Source: Calliopsis andreniformis (lineage: Eukaryota > Arthropoda > Insecta > Hymenoptera > Andrenidae). Taken from it: a stretch of 64,000 nucleotides of DNA. A program made the translations under genes and the position numbers. The stretch covers positions 25,456,001 to 25,520,000 of the forward strand of contig NC_135064.1 in assembly GCF_051401765.1 (NCBI RefSeq). Direction: 5' to 3'. The number at the start of each line of letters is the position of its first letter. The first letter of the stretch is position 1. Shown here one piece after another: positions 12,461-23,933 of the stretch. The notes below the pieces were generated by a model, which worked only from the letters and a program-made list of their open reading frames with translations, did no database searches and was not told the origin of the DNA.

Positions 12461-14933
12461 ATCGTTAGATGCATGGAATACCGTTTAATTATTGATGGAA
12501 TATAACTTTGGAAAGACAGAATCATTTTTGGGAAGAGAGGATTATTAGCAATTTTAGGATTTCATTTTGGAGCGGGAGGACGGAGAGACAGAGAGAGTTT
12601 TGGTTGAGGAATGTTGGTGTTTCAGAGGGTTTGTGGGTGTACGAACTGGTGTGAATATGAGAATAGGATAATAAATAGTTTGATTAAATGGAAAGGTTGA
12701 GAATTCTTGTTTTCGTTCGTTGGATTTCCCTATTCAATGGAGCAGTTACGTATGCATCTATTGCAGTACTTGTATAACTAGTATTATAATTTGAAGTTAC
12801 TGTAAAATGAAAAGATGATTACAGGAAAGATTACCTTTTGATGGAATAAGACAGTATGTTCTGGATATTAGACAGATAATTTTAATCCAAGAATATGCAC
12901 TTTGAACAGAGAAAATAGAAGACTGAAAAGAGTGCGAGATAAAATACTGAAGAATATAAGCTACATATTGAGAATGCAAAACACAGAGGAAAGTATAATG
13001 AGTATCTCTTATGCATAGATACCTACAGTCAACCAAATAACACGATTACTAAAAAGAATCCAAAGTCTCAATAAACACAGGCTCGTAAACTGATAATTCT
13101 CTAACTATGCAAACCTTCCAATAAAAAATTATCTTTCAAATTTGCATCACAATTAAGCCATCGATGTTCCTCTACAGAGTTGCAAATTAACATGCACTGA
13201 AGACCAGCCGTTAGTGATGGCAGAATAAGAAGAATTATTAACATACATCCAGAGACTTTTCCTGGTGTCTCTACCACTTTTTAGTCCCATCCCATATAAT
13301 CAGTACGAATTCGTGCAAATCTGTAAATCACAGTACGTCGGCGTATCCCTTCCCAGAGTAATAATCCGCTGCAAAGTGCCTAGTTTCTTGATGATACGTG
13401 TTCCATCGTGGAATACTCTCTGTCCAATTAGAAGGCTATCGATGCAGAAGCGCGATGCGCGCGCTAGAAGCGGGTTATATTAACGGTCTTCGAGCGCGGG
13501 GAATATGCTACGACGATGCATCGCGTATTCTAAGAAGAAATAGAAAAACAGAGGAGCAGGTAATGCCTAGCTTACCGCGGTATCGCCCAGTTTCTCACCC
13601 GCCTCTCCTTCTCCGCTTCTGATTTCTGTAATCCTCGGCTAATCACTGCTCCCGACAATTGCATGAACTTTTATGTAAATAGCATAATTCCCGAGTAGAT
13701 CAACCTTAAGGTAGGTCTCGAAGGATTCTCATCAAAAGAATGCACGTTTAGAAGGGGTCGTCCTCCCGAAAACGAAAATCGCGAAATTTCTGTGCGACCT
13801 GAGATCAGAAACACTGTTCCTTAAAAACGAGAAAACTTTCAAAATTATTCAAACCAGAACATCCCATTTTTTTCAAACATCAATTTCAAATTAATTTCGA
13901 TCCCTTAGAAAACCAGTATTACCCCTCAACCTCCAAAAATTTCAATTCAAATTCGGCAGGGAAAATGCATCAAGGCAGAATTCAAAGTGACTTAAGATCG
14001 CTCATAAACTCCCACGACAAACTACCGCGCGCTCCAAAAACGCATTTGCAAGCAGCGAATTATCATCCAGTGGTCGCTGCGAGTGTCCCCGATCGATAAA
14101 ACTCGGTGTAATTAGTCGACTTGGGCCGCATGGCCCGAGGGATGTGGTTGGTCGCTGGCAAAACGACCAGCGTATCATCGTGCACGCTCGAGGAGAAACG
14201 GTTTCAGGCTTTCTAGAACGTGCCTACTTTACTGGGAGCTCTACGAGCTGGAAGGTAAGAGAGAAGGTGGGTGGCTACGGGCTGCAGGAGAAGGTCGATT
14301 CGTTGTTATTACGTGACACCGTTACGCAACGGCTCGCCACCGCCGTTTCTGGAGCTGACTATGTGCCTGCGCCTGCACGACGATCGAAAACGTTCAATTT
14401 CGACTATTGGCATGGTAAGAGGGACGGTCGTTTTCGCGCACGAATATCCATTGGCTAGCATAAATTCACGATTTTAAGGCAAATATCCCAATAATTGACC
14501 ATGTCCCAATACCTGAACACTAGCGCTAATTGTATCCAATTTTAGGCTTGGATTCTAATGTGTTAGGTAACGTAATTAAAAATAGAAACTAGTGTCATAA
14601 AATAGTATCCACAGTTTCTTGGATCTCGTAGTTCAAATGTCAGAACATACAGGTTTAAATTGGTTACTTACTGGGACATTTGACGTCTTAAGCGTTTAGG
14701 CATTGGGACATTTACGCCACGCTTTGGATATGTTCGGTTTCGTGGCGAGTGACAGGCGAATGATATCGCTCGGCTTGCCAGCGATCGTTCAGTCGATTAT
14801 GTTTAGGTGGGCACTTGCTTCGCTTGCTGAAATCGACTGTGATCACTGGACTAAGAATGTTTATGCGAATTTCTATTTTCATAGACAGAATTAGAGAAAT
14901 GGAACTTAGTTGCAATCTTATTTCACCCTTTGA
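12461..14933. other. Intron segment without recognised gene
   Basis: AT-rich DNA from 12461 to 13420, then mixed sequence with a CpG-richer patch at 14040-14460. No convincing coding exon, RNA gene or transposon end was seen. Confidence 0.4.
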
Positions 14934-15235
14934 GTACTACTAAATGTGTTTATCTTTCGATCATTTTTACGATTTTCTATATTGTATGGATTCTGTGTTT
15001 TTTCGTGTATTGAAGTTTCTCATAAATATATAAAGATCTACAATCTTTAATCACGATGGTGGTTTAGGGAGCGGCTGATGTTTGAAACTGTATGCTTAAA
15101 CGATACACTTGAAGGTATTTCAGTGTACTTTTGCAGAATTTGTTACATGTTCAAAATGTGTGAAAATCACGCCGAACTTGAAAGACCAGTATGCCCTATG
15201 ACACTCCAAAAACCGGTGTGCCACTCCAGGGTTAA
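14934..15235. mobile_element. Possible degraded piggyBac-like MITE
   Basis: The left end ACCCTTTGAGTACTAC and the inverted right end TTAACCCTGGAGTGGCAC resemble each other and the TTAA-CCCTTTG class of piggyBac-type ends. Only the right side has an intact TTAA; the left has TTCA. The interior is AT-rich and non-coding. The match is partial, so this is tentative. Confidence 0.3.
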
Positions 15236-15330
15236 TATACGATTTTAATATTCAAATTAATGACCCATTGTTCTCTTTTCATCTACTTCCCGCATACAGG
15301 TATCTATTGTTCAAAACATACAGTAGGGCC

Positions 15331-15366
15331 TTCTCACAGCGAGGCTGCTATTTCCCACAACAGGTG
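15331..15366. promoter_or_regulatory. Su(H)-type site pair plus E-box
   Basis: TTCTCACA (15331-15338) and TTCCCACA (15352-15359) are both reverse complements of the Su(H)/CSL consensus YGTGRGAA. One base after the second site is CAGGTG (15361-15366), a proneural bHLH E-box. Su(H) plus proneural sites are the known code of Notch-responsive enhancers. The two sites point the same way and are 21 bases apart start to start, so this is not the classical head-to-head paired arrangement. Position inside the intron of a Notch co-activator makes autoregulation an attractive but untested idea. Confidence 0.3.
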
Positions 15367-17142
15367 TTCAAATATTTGCGTCTGAATGTATCGAAAGATT
15401 CTTGGTTCTAAATCTCATCTGAAACTAAAAGAATAATAGTGTCGCTACGAAAAGTGAAATCAAACAGACAGAGAAGTACCTACAACTACCTCCTATGATT
15501 TGAAGATGCCCACTAGAAGCCCTGACCCTCGAGGAAGCTTTACGATGACAATCGCAAGTCGCGAGGGCAAACAGATCAAACCTGATCGCGCACATGGCCG
15601 CGGGCGTCGCGAAAACACCCCCAATTTTCACCCCCTCCCGTGCAAACAACAATTCGAAACACACTCGATCCCTTTCGAGGCTCTTTGCCTCTCCTTCGGC
15701 AAACAGGCGAGCCACGGCTAAGTGCGCTTGGTGATTCTTCGCGGTGGTGGGAGGGAGGGGACAGAAACGCGCACGAGGAAATAAGGAGAGGGCGAGACGC
15801 CAAGGAAATCGGTGTCAGAGGAAGGGGTCGTAAAACTCGAGAAGCTAGACGCCCAAGGTAGCAGACCTCGAATAGCTTCGGGAGGGAGGGACTTCAGAGA
15901 GGGGGAGACTTTTGGGTATACGAGTCAGGGAGGCGAGAGGGGGAGGAAATAATAGAAGGAGGGCGCGGCGGTCGGTCACTTGTTGCGATCCTGTTAGTTC
16001 ACCTCTTCGCGGCCGTCTCGTCGTCGTCTTGCCTCGTCTTCCGTCCTGCTCCTTCGCGCCGCCAAGGAGCGCCAGGTGAACGAGGACGACGCGAGGCGCC
16101 GCCGAGAAGGAGCGAGACGGAGGAAACCTATTTTGCAGGGTGCGCCGAGACTTAAGGCTACCATGAGGCCAGCCTCGAAAACAATCGGCCGCGAGATTTC
16201 TGTCTCTAGGAGGCGCTGTTCGATCTTTCTGACCAACTTGAGTCAATTTTGACAGATGTTGCTTGGTAGGCTGTCTGATTAACACGTTCATAGTCTACTG
16301 AAAAAGTACTAATTTACCCTCGTGTTCAGGAAATTGATACAAGTTTCAAGGAATTATTGAGAATATCAAACGAAAGAGAGTGGAAGAAAAAGGTATGCCA
16401 TTTATCAGTAAGTATCTAAGATTTACATATTTTTTAATGAAAAATTCAGTTATATAAAATGTATTGAAAAAATTGTGAAGGGTTATATTTTAAATTATGT
16501 CAACGTGACTGTCAATGTGTTAATCCTTTGCCTCATAACAACGACTAACATTGTTGTAACAAATTTTAACGGAGTATCTAAAAGTCATCAGAGTATCAAA
16601 GACTCTAAGAAGTTAAACTTTGCCATACATAAAATTACATACACGAGGCAACGAGTTCCATACCCCCTCATACATCAGCGAAGTTAAAAAAGATCCTCAT
16701 TCATTTACATATTGCTACGGCCACGACGCCGAAGAAGCTACCGTATTTTCCAGAACGTATTCTATAACAAGTCCACTATATAACCTCCTGTATGTACTCA
16801 CTATAATCGGTTACAGCGGCAGCGATGGTGTACCGTTATGCTTAGACTTACCTGAAACAAAAAGGAATGCGTGCATTAGAGACGAGTAACTTGGCAACTA
16901 TACTGAAAAATCTTGTTCCGTTCCGCGGCTGGACGAAAGAACGGATCGTTTTACACAGAGGCGAAATACGCGCTGTGTGCTTAACGGGACAATGATAAAT
17001 TTAAAGCGAAGATACAGAAGTATTTCAATTACAGGAATTAGTCTCAGAATAATGGGATATATATTTTACATTGATGTTTATAGGTATTGTAGAGAAATTA
17101 ATTAATATTGTTAAACAATTTCTACAAGTGTATGTGAATATT
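15367..17142. other. Intron segment with CpG-rich core
   Basis: The part from about 15500 to 16240 is CpG-rich and includes G-runs (GGGAGGGAGGG types near 15755 and 15880). It also has an imperfect folded zone around 15997-16082, where GTTCACCT pairs with AGGTGAAC. The rest is AT-rich. Frames here are low-complexity and not supported as genes. Confidence 0.4.
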
Positions 17143-17386
17143 TCTGTGGTTGTAAGGCAAAGCGATCCAAGTCACATGTGTTTGTATTTGAGGTATTGGT
17201 GTTTCAAGTTTTCAACTTCAATACTGTCTCATGTACTTGTATGTTTTTGAACTCCTATTTTTAGGTAAAAAAGTCTTGTAATACCCTTTCTTCCTAAAAA
17301 TATAAATTCTGTATTCTACATGTTAATTAAGACAACTCGAATTTGTTGAAAATGTGACATAGATCGCTTTGCCTTACAATCACAGA
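17143..17386. mobile_element. TIR-bearing MITE, 244 bp, family unassigned
   Basis: The ends share an inverted repeat of about 35 bases: TCTGTG(G/A)TTGTAAGGC, then AAAGCGATC, then (C/T)(A/A)(A/T)GTCACAT, with about three mismatches. The high match suggests a fairly young insertion. The interior is AT-rich with no transposase. No clear target-site duplication is visible next to the ends, so the superfamily is left open; hAT- or Mutator-type elements are possible. Confidence 0.7.
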
Positions 17387-20300
17387 CTTTTCTAATCCCT
17401 TTTCCCTACATCAAACACTTTTTTATTTTCATGAAAAGATGTTAAGATTTACTGTATTTCTAATTAAGTATTTCTAGTATTAAAAAATGCGTTCCCGAAA
17501 AATCCTCTGCCTAACATTGTAATTAATTAATCTGATTACTCGTAGCCACATATCGTGGGTCGAACGACGCGAAGAAGCTGATACCCGTGACACGTATTAC
17601 CTACTGTATGACGCAGTTATATGCATACGCATCCGCGATAACTGGCGCGTGATTATCGCCGCTCTAAATGAAGACACACGCGCAGAAACCTGGCTCGACA
17701 ATATATCGCAATCGTATTCAAAGCAGCGATAAGAACGAAAGCACCTGTCGACCTGCGATTCCAAACAATCGACCAGGGGAACACAGAGTCACGCCTCGAT
17801 AAGGGGATACGTGCAGCTTCTCCAAACCATCCAGAGTTTTCTGTATTTAATGCGTTTACAGATAACGACGAGCTATTTTTGGAAACGTGATCGAAGGAAG
17901 TTTATCTCGAATGGGGATTATGTTCGGTGGATATTGGGATGAAGTCGAAGGAAAGTTTGTTCGTTGCCTTCAACATTTTTGGGTTTCAGGTTTGATGTGG
18001 GATAGAAATTTGTTGACGAGGGTATCTAGTTAGACCTAGGTAGAACAAAGTGGAAGATTTTAGGTAGACAATGAACGATACGTAAAAATTAGGAATACTT
18101 TCCTATTCTCTGCAAGTGGATTTACTTTTAACCGAGTCAGAATTTTCATTCGAGTGATATACTCGATGAAATACATGAAAAATGATCGAAAAAGGGGCTT
18201 GAATAAATTTCATTCCACTTGCTCACGAAATTCCTGACGCGAAACAGATAACAGAAAGTCAAGGAAAGACTCGAGTAGTCACCGAGCAACCAAGCAATAC
18301 GTAGACAGACCAAACTTGGTTTCAACAGTGACACAGCTCAAAAATCATAATTTCCCAATTACGACCATAGAATAGTTTAGTGTGAAATACATTTTACTCC
18401 AAAATACAGACAGCGAGAAGATACCTCGCACTCCAACATAAAAAACAGCGTTATTAGTATGAAAATCTACGACTATCCCCACCTATTTCACAAAACCCAC
18501 GATCGATCAAATTGGCGATACACCCTCGTTATCCCATCTCAAAGTATATTTCAGCCGACTGTACAATAGCCCAGATACTTCGTCCGCTGTCGACGACCCA
18601 AATCCGCAGCACTCGCGTCGCTGCGGGATGGTTGACTCGCGTCAACGTTATTACAAAGTTATTAATAGCGCGTAAACGTGCGCGTAACGCGTATCACGGG
18701 AAGATTCGTGCGTGCAGAGCGTACTACGAGGCACCGTGTCCATTGCGTTCGAGGGCACCGTGGAGCAAGCGAACGAACGAGCTCACAGTCCTCTCGGTCG
18801 CGCGAGCAAGCGAGCAAGCGAGCGAGCGCATCGTCGGCGTGCATGCACGCGCGCACACAAGACCAACGATCGCGTTTCCCGTTCGCAAAGCCGCGGGCAG
18901 CTCGCAAAACTATAGGCCAACCGGATGCGTTTGATCGTTCCGCAGGTGCCGCGTCGAACAGGTCAATTCGTACGCGGTCGCGACGTGACTATGAACTATT
19001 GACAGGACGAGCCAGAACTGCTATTGGCTGGTTCCACGCGGGGAACGTGTGCCACGGAGAGGACAACAGATTCCCAGCGCGTTTGTAGTACGCGCCTCGC
19101 GTCGTAGTATGGGGGATCTAACGCAGGCCGTATAATTATTGCGTAATTAGCAAATTTGAGCACCACGGCTGGATCGATAATCGTAAATTATTGGGATTGG
19201 TCAGCCGAAGCTGATGCATTGCTTACGGCGATGCGCCCGCTTAACGGCAGCCTCGATATTGTTCCTCGATCCGTTCTGCGCGCAGAGGCGCGGACCTGGC
19301 TTTTGTCGGCCTTTAGATCAATAGAAATTCGATGGATTTCTTTGCTTTTATTATTTTTTTCGAGTGGCTGGAATGCTTCACGGGCTTTGAATTTTTTAGC
19401 TGCTGTGGAAGGTAGATTTGATGCGTATTTATTCATATCTGCCTACTGCGTTTCGGAAGGATGTGTTTTGTTGAGTAATTTTATTTTAGAGTTTTTTATA
19501 GCGTACTATGTAGAGGAAAATAATTCTATTACAATAAAAATGAGAAAGTAAAAGGGTGAGGAGGTCTGAGTTGATGTATTTTAAATTTACTGTCAATTTT
19601 GAGTTACGAGTTTGTGATGAGGGTATCCTATCCTGGCAATTATAGAGAACGTAAAGGTCAAGGATCCTATTCTCATAGGTCTAACTCCAACCTTCAGCCT
19701 GCTCTATGCACATGTAGGTACGATTCAACTCATCACTGTCCAAATAAATCGTGCAAATGTTACCTTGCAGGTCGCAAACGGTTCATTTGATTTTGAGCCA
19801 ACAAACATATAGACACTGAGGGGAAGCTACCCTTACCTAAGTCAGTACTAACATCAAACCGCTGCATGCGATATGCTGATACTATAGGATAATTTGATGG
19901 CCAATGATGAGACAATGTTGGTACCCTGCAGCTAAAGTGCTCGTCATGGAAATTAAGACGAATACCGAACCTATAAACATGAGAAGATTTGAGAATGGGA
20001 TAAGTGGAAAATTTGAAAATTTCAAAATACAAAAATTCGAAGACATAAAAAGATGATCGTTGAGTGTTAAATTATCATCTATTTATTAGATTCCACGCAA
20101 GACAGTGAAACTAATAGTCATCATAAACGTACACAATTTCTTTTCCATGATTTTAGACAGTTCGTCGTCAAAACTGATTAAGTCAATAACAGAATGAAAG
20201 AAAAACTGAACAACGATAACGCCTAAATCCAGCAACCGAAAACTATCATAAAGCACAGTCAGTGACATGGCTCGCCAGCAACGCTCGATATCACAGGGGG

Positions 20301-21228
20301 TGATATCCTTCATCCAGGTCGAATTTTTATCTGGACAAAACAAGAGAATTCAGGTTTTGCCAATTCACTGACCACGGACGAGCACGCGGGCAAGCGGGGT
20401 CCGATGATTCTCCCGACCAGTTAATATTCACGATCGAAAATACCAACAGGCCGCGTCGAACGACCGCGCTCGTACGAACACGACGAAGCGCGGAACGCGG
20501 AGCAACACGAGCGGGCCGAGTATTCCGCGGATAATAATTATTTTCGTCATTTCCTGGCATTCCACGCGGCGAGCCCATCAATCCGAAAATCGTATAAACC
20601 AACTGTCACATTCACGCCCAAATTCAAAACAGGGGGTGGCTTCGACGAGGTTGACGCGGCCGCTGGCTTGCGCGCGCGCGCTTCTACCCCCGCAGCTCGT
20701 GGAATACCATTTAATCCCCCGTGAAATCCGGTTTAATTTCATTCGACACAATACACCCGCAACTTCGCCACCGACCACTTCTCTCTATCTGCGGCGAATC
20801 GGAATTCTCCTTCGGCGTTATCTTCCCTCGCGAGGGGCGCTTCACCTTACACCCCCTAGAATTCTTGATGAAACGAATGAATATCCACCTTTCTGTGGAG
20901 CGAATTTTCGAAGGGATGGAATATTTGGAGGCGGTAAATTTTGAGCGACCCCTCGTCGTGTCACGGAATTCATTCCCTTTTTCATTTCGGTGACTTATAT
21001 CTTATGAGTCATGGATTATAACTTTCTGTAATTGTTACTGATATATTTACGCGAATACTGGAGAAGGGAAAGGCTTCTTTTCGAGAACGAGTAGAGTCTG
21101 GCTCAATTTTTAAAGAACAATCCCAATGTAAAATTAACTATTTTCAAATAATCTCAGAGTTATATGTAAATACTGACCTCACTCTTGTATGATTTTGTAA
21201 ATAATAGTTTATGTATTAATATACTCAT
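17387..21228. other. Intron segment with two CpG-rich patches
   Basis: CpG-rich patches lie at about 18590-19110 (with GAGCAAGC/GAGCGAGC short repeats near 18765-18830) and 20370-20860 (with a GCGCGCGCGCG run near 20670). DNA between and around them is mixed to AT-rich. Open frames across these patches (up to 140 codons) are Arg/Ala/Thr-rich and lack family features. No RNA gene was recognised. Confidence 0.4.
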
Positions 21229-21235
21229 TATATAA
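21229..21235 (+). promoter_or_regulatory. TATA-box-like motif
   Basis: TATATAA lies 102 bases before the ATG of the small ORF at 21337-21591. A start site about 30 bases downstream would give a leader near 75 nt with no upstream ATG. The surrounding DNA is AT-rich, so the motif alone is weak evidence. Confidence 0.25.
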
Positions 21236-21336
21236 CTGTCTACATCGCGATCTCTATTCTTTTGAGACGATATTCTCTGATTTATTCTGGAGGAGAATTC
21301 TGCTCGGACGAGCGTGCTTCTTTTTTGTTGTACGCC

Positions 21337-21591
21337 ATGCTCGTTGGAACGGTTTTCTTTTTCATTCTTCTACTTATCGATGGACTGACTATTGAAGCGC
21401 AGGAGGGGCGCTATTTCAACCCCATGTTTGCTTATGCTAACGTCCGACAAGCGGTGATATTAAGCCGCGAGGTGAATCCCGTGAATCGGGATGCAATGTA
21501 TGACAGACTCGCGATCGGTTCGGGCTTGATATTGGAAATTCACTACGAGAACGTCCTCTGGTCATGGCATCTCAACGCGGTGGTTAAATAG
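21337..21591 (+). CDS. Candidate small secreted peptide ORF (84 aa)
   Basis: The first ATG downstream of a TATATAA box (21229-21235) opens an 84-codon frame ending at TAG. There is no other ATG between the box and this start, and the context GCCATGC has G at -3. The first 16 residues are strongly hydrophobic (MLVGTVFFFILLLIDG), followed by a possible cleavage zone (IEA|QE). The mature part would be about 62 residues of mixed composition with no cysteines and no dibasic processing sites, so it does not look like a classical neuropeptide or antimicrobial peptide. No AATAAA signal is seen close by. I do not recognise the protein. It could equally be a random intronic ORF or a signal-anchored microprotein. 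Confidence 0.25.
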   Translation: MLVGTVFFFILLLIDGLTIEAQEGRYFNPMFAYANVRQAVILSREVNPVNRDAMYDRLAIGSGLILEIHYENVLWSWHLNAVVK

Positions 21592-23150
21592 AGAGAGCCT
21601 AGGTGTGCGTAGGTACGTGTGATAAATTTTATTTTTGCTTACATCCGCCCGATCGATAGCATGTCATATGCATACGAGAGTGTGGTGCGCGTAGTAAATA
21701 TAGCCTTTCTTTAATACCGAAATCACCAAAAAATGTACATGGATATTGCACTATGTTTTTTCAAAATTTAATGTCTGTAGACCATTGTAAAATGTTTTCT
21801 ATAGGAGCATTGTTATAAAGCTTTTAAATAACTCACTTACAATTGTATTTATACTATCATAAATATGTATATATTCTGTTTTCGCTGTGTTTGATGCATT
21901 CTAAAAAAACAAGTGTCATAGTATCTGGTCTATGAGCGAAATCTTTATTCGCATTACCGAATGTTCTCAATTCCCAGTGATTTCATAACTCTGCAAATAT
22001 AAAATGTTTTCGTAAACATAGCAGTAAGATAAAAGGGACTCGTTAAACGACATGAAGACTCTGTTACTGATTAAAATACATTACAATTATATTTTAGATA
22101 TTTATATTTACATATTTTATATTGAAATCTAACTTTGTCTATGACCGAAAATCGTTTTATGGGATGAAATAAAGTCAATGTTGAATAGTTTATTTCTAGT
22201 ATCTCCTATTCCCGATCAGATAAGAAATTATCCCTCTAATACGTTCGATGGAATGAAAAATACACGGTAAGCGTTTCAACGAACAAACGTCGGCAACGTT
22301 CGGGTAAAATCGTCGCGTATTTATGTATGTGCGTCTCCGTGATTTCGCGCGATTTAAATGTTAAAAGATTCCAAGCACCTTGACCGTCGACTCGATCGCT
22401 TTGAGCAGACGCCGAACGTCTTTTTATACATGCGCTTCCTCCTGTGTCAGCTATTTATATGGAAGGATCGAGCCGCGCTCGGCAGTCCCGATCGAAAGAT
22501 AAAACGCACAAAATAATGTGGGTATCAACAACGGTATCCTACGGTTGTAATTATATTCAATGACCTACTGCGATTAGAGAAGGAACAGTGGAAAACCTGT
22601 AGACGAGATATCAGAGACTATAGACGAATCGATTGTGATAGTTGATCTCACGTGAACTTCAAAAAATTCGCCTTAAAGGAATTCTTATACTGTCCAATTT
22701 TTCTCTCAGTTACACGCTCACAATAGCGACCAATAAACATTAATTAAACGAGTCACGATTTATAAATATTTGACGAGCGATAACAGGACTCAAAAATAAC
22801 GCGTGAGTTATCTCAATAGTCTTTAACTCGATAATCATACATTGCTTTAGTGATGCCACTAATCGCTGAATATTCGCAAAGTTCGATGAATAAACAATTA
22901 CTCTTGGGAGGTGATAGCCGTTTCAAATCTCTTATACAGTAAAATGACTCAAATTGATAATAACTACAAATAGAATGTCGAGATCTGCATAGGAAAGTAG
23001 CGTAGGAACCCAACGCTATAGTTCGTATACGCAACCTAGTTTCTAGTTTCGTCTGACACGAATTCGAAGACCGCTGCAATTTCGAAAAAAGCAACTCCCA
23101 TGTTGTACAGATGGTACCTATATTTGCTCCTAAACATTAGCGACCATATC
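21592..23150. other. AT-rich intron segment
   Basis: Mostly AT-rich sequence with long A/T stretches (especially 21720-22200) and no convincing exon, RNA gene or inverted terminal repeat. Confidence 0.4.
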
Positions 23151-23440
23151 GACGCCTTGAACGTACGCCCGCGAACGAACGACACCCTGCACGCAGGCGG
23201 GCACCTCTAATCTGTCTTCCCAAGTTGGTGCGTGACCTCACATCGCAAACGAAGGTGGCGACGACAGTGCACCGCGCGATCGCAACGGCGCGACAGTATT
23301 GCGCAGAGAGGCCGACGCCGGCTAGTGCACGTATCGCGTAACGAAGACAGACAGATCAAGTGAGCGAACGAGCGCGAGTAGGAGAGTTAGACGGAACCGC
23401 GGGAGTCGACTGGACGAGGGACGGAGGGAGGGAAGGTAAA

Positions 23441-23466
23441 GGGGAGGTAAAGGGGAGGGGAGGGGG
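23441..23466 (+). other. G-quadruplex motif
   Basis: Four runs of at least four G are separated by loops of 7, 1 and 1 bases (GGGG N7 GGGG A GGGG A GGGGG). This meets the usual intramolecular G-quadruplex rule on the plus strand, which is the non-template side relative to a plus-strand transcript and the template for mam. Confidence 0.7.
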
Positions 23467-23911
23467 AGCGTAGATTTGCGACGTTGCCGGCATGCGCGCA
23501 CACGCTGCCGGCGACAGGTCAAACCCGTGTAATCGTAATCGTAATTGCGATTGTATTTGTTCCGTTGTCCAGAGCAAACGCGGGCCACGGGATCTTCGAA
23601 TGGACTTCCGAAAAGGACCGAGAAACGTAACGCGAAACAGAGAAAAAGGGAGAGGAGATGACCGAGACGGAGTTCAGAAATAGGGGGGGAGGTCCGAAGA
23701 TTAAGAGAAAGGCAGCGGAGGGCAGAGGGTGCTGGTGTGCGGTACGTTACACCTGCACGAGTGCAGTTGCCACTATATTGGATCGTGTGGGCGCGGTGGT
23801 GTCATCTCTCGGCGATCTCTCGAGTGACCTCCCTCTACCTTTCTCCCTCTCTCGCCACCCCTCTGTCTCGCTCGCGCTTCAGACCAGTTCCGTTCTTCTT
23901 CGGAGGCACGT

Positions 23912-23933
23912 CTAACCTAAACTAACCTAACCT
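23912..23933. repeat. Short CCTAA/TTAGG-type run
   Basis: Four interrupted CTAACCTAA-like units match the insect telomere repeat TTAGG on the opposite strand. At 22 bases it is a short interstitial run, not a telomere. Confidence 0.6.

Noticed and set aside
11703..12488. 261-codon plus-strand frame
   Set aside because: Pro/Ser/Arg-rich, built over G/C repeats including a 12-bp array; stop codons are rare there in all frames.
19219..19551. Plus-strand frame with two hydrophobic stretches (107 codons from its first ATG)
   Set aside because: No promoter, splice or family evidence; the hydrophobic parts come from T-rich DNA.
23912..23933. TTAGG-type run as telomere or chromosome end
   Set aside because: Only 22 interrupted bases inside an intron; a short interstitial run.
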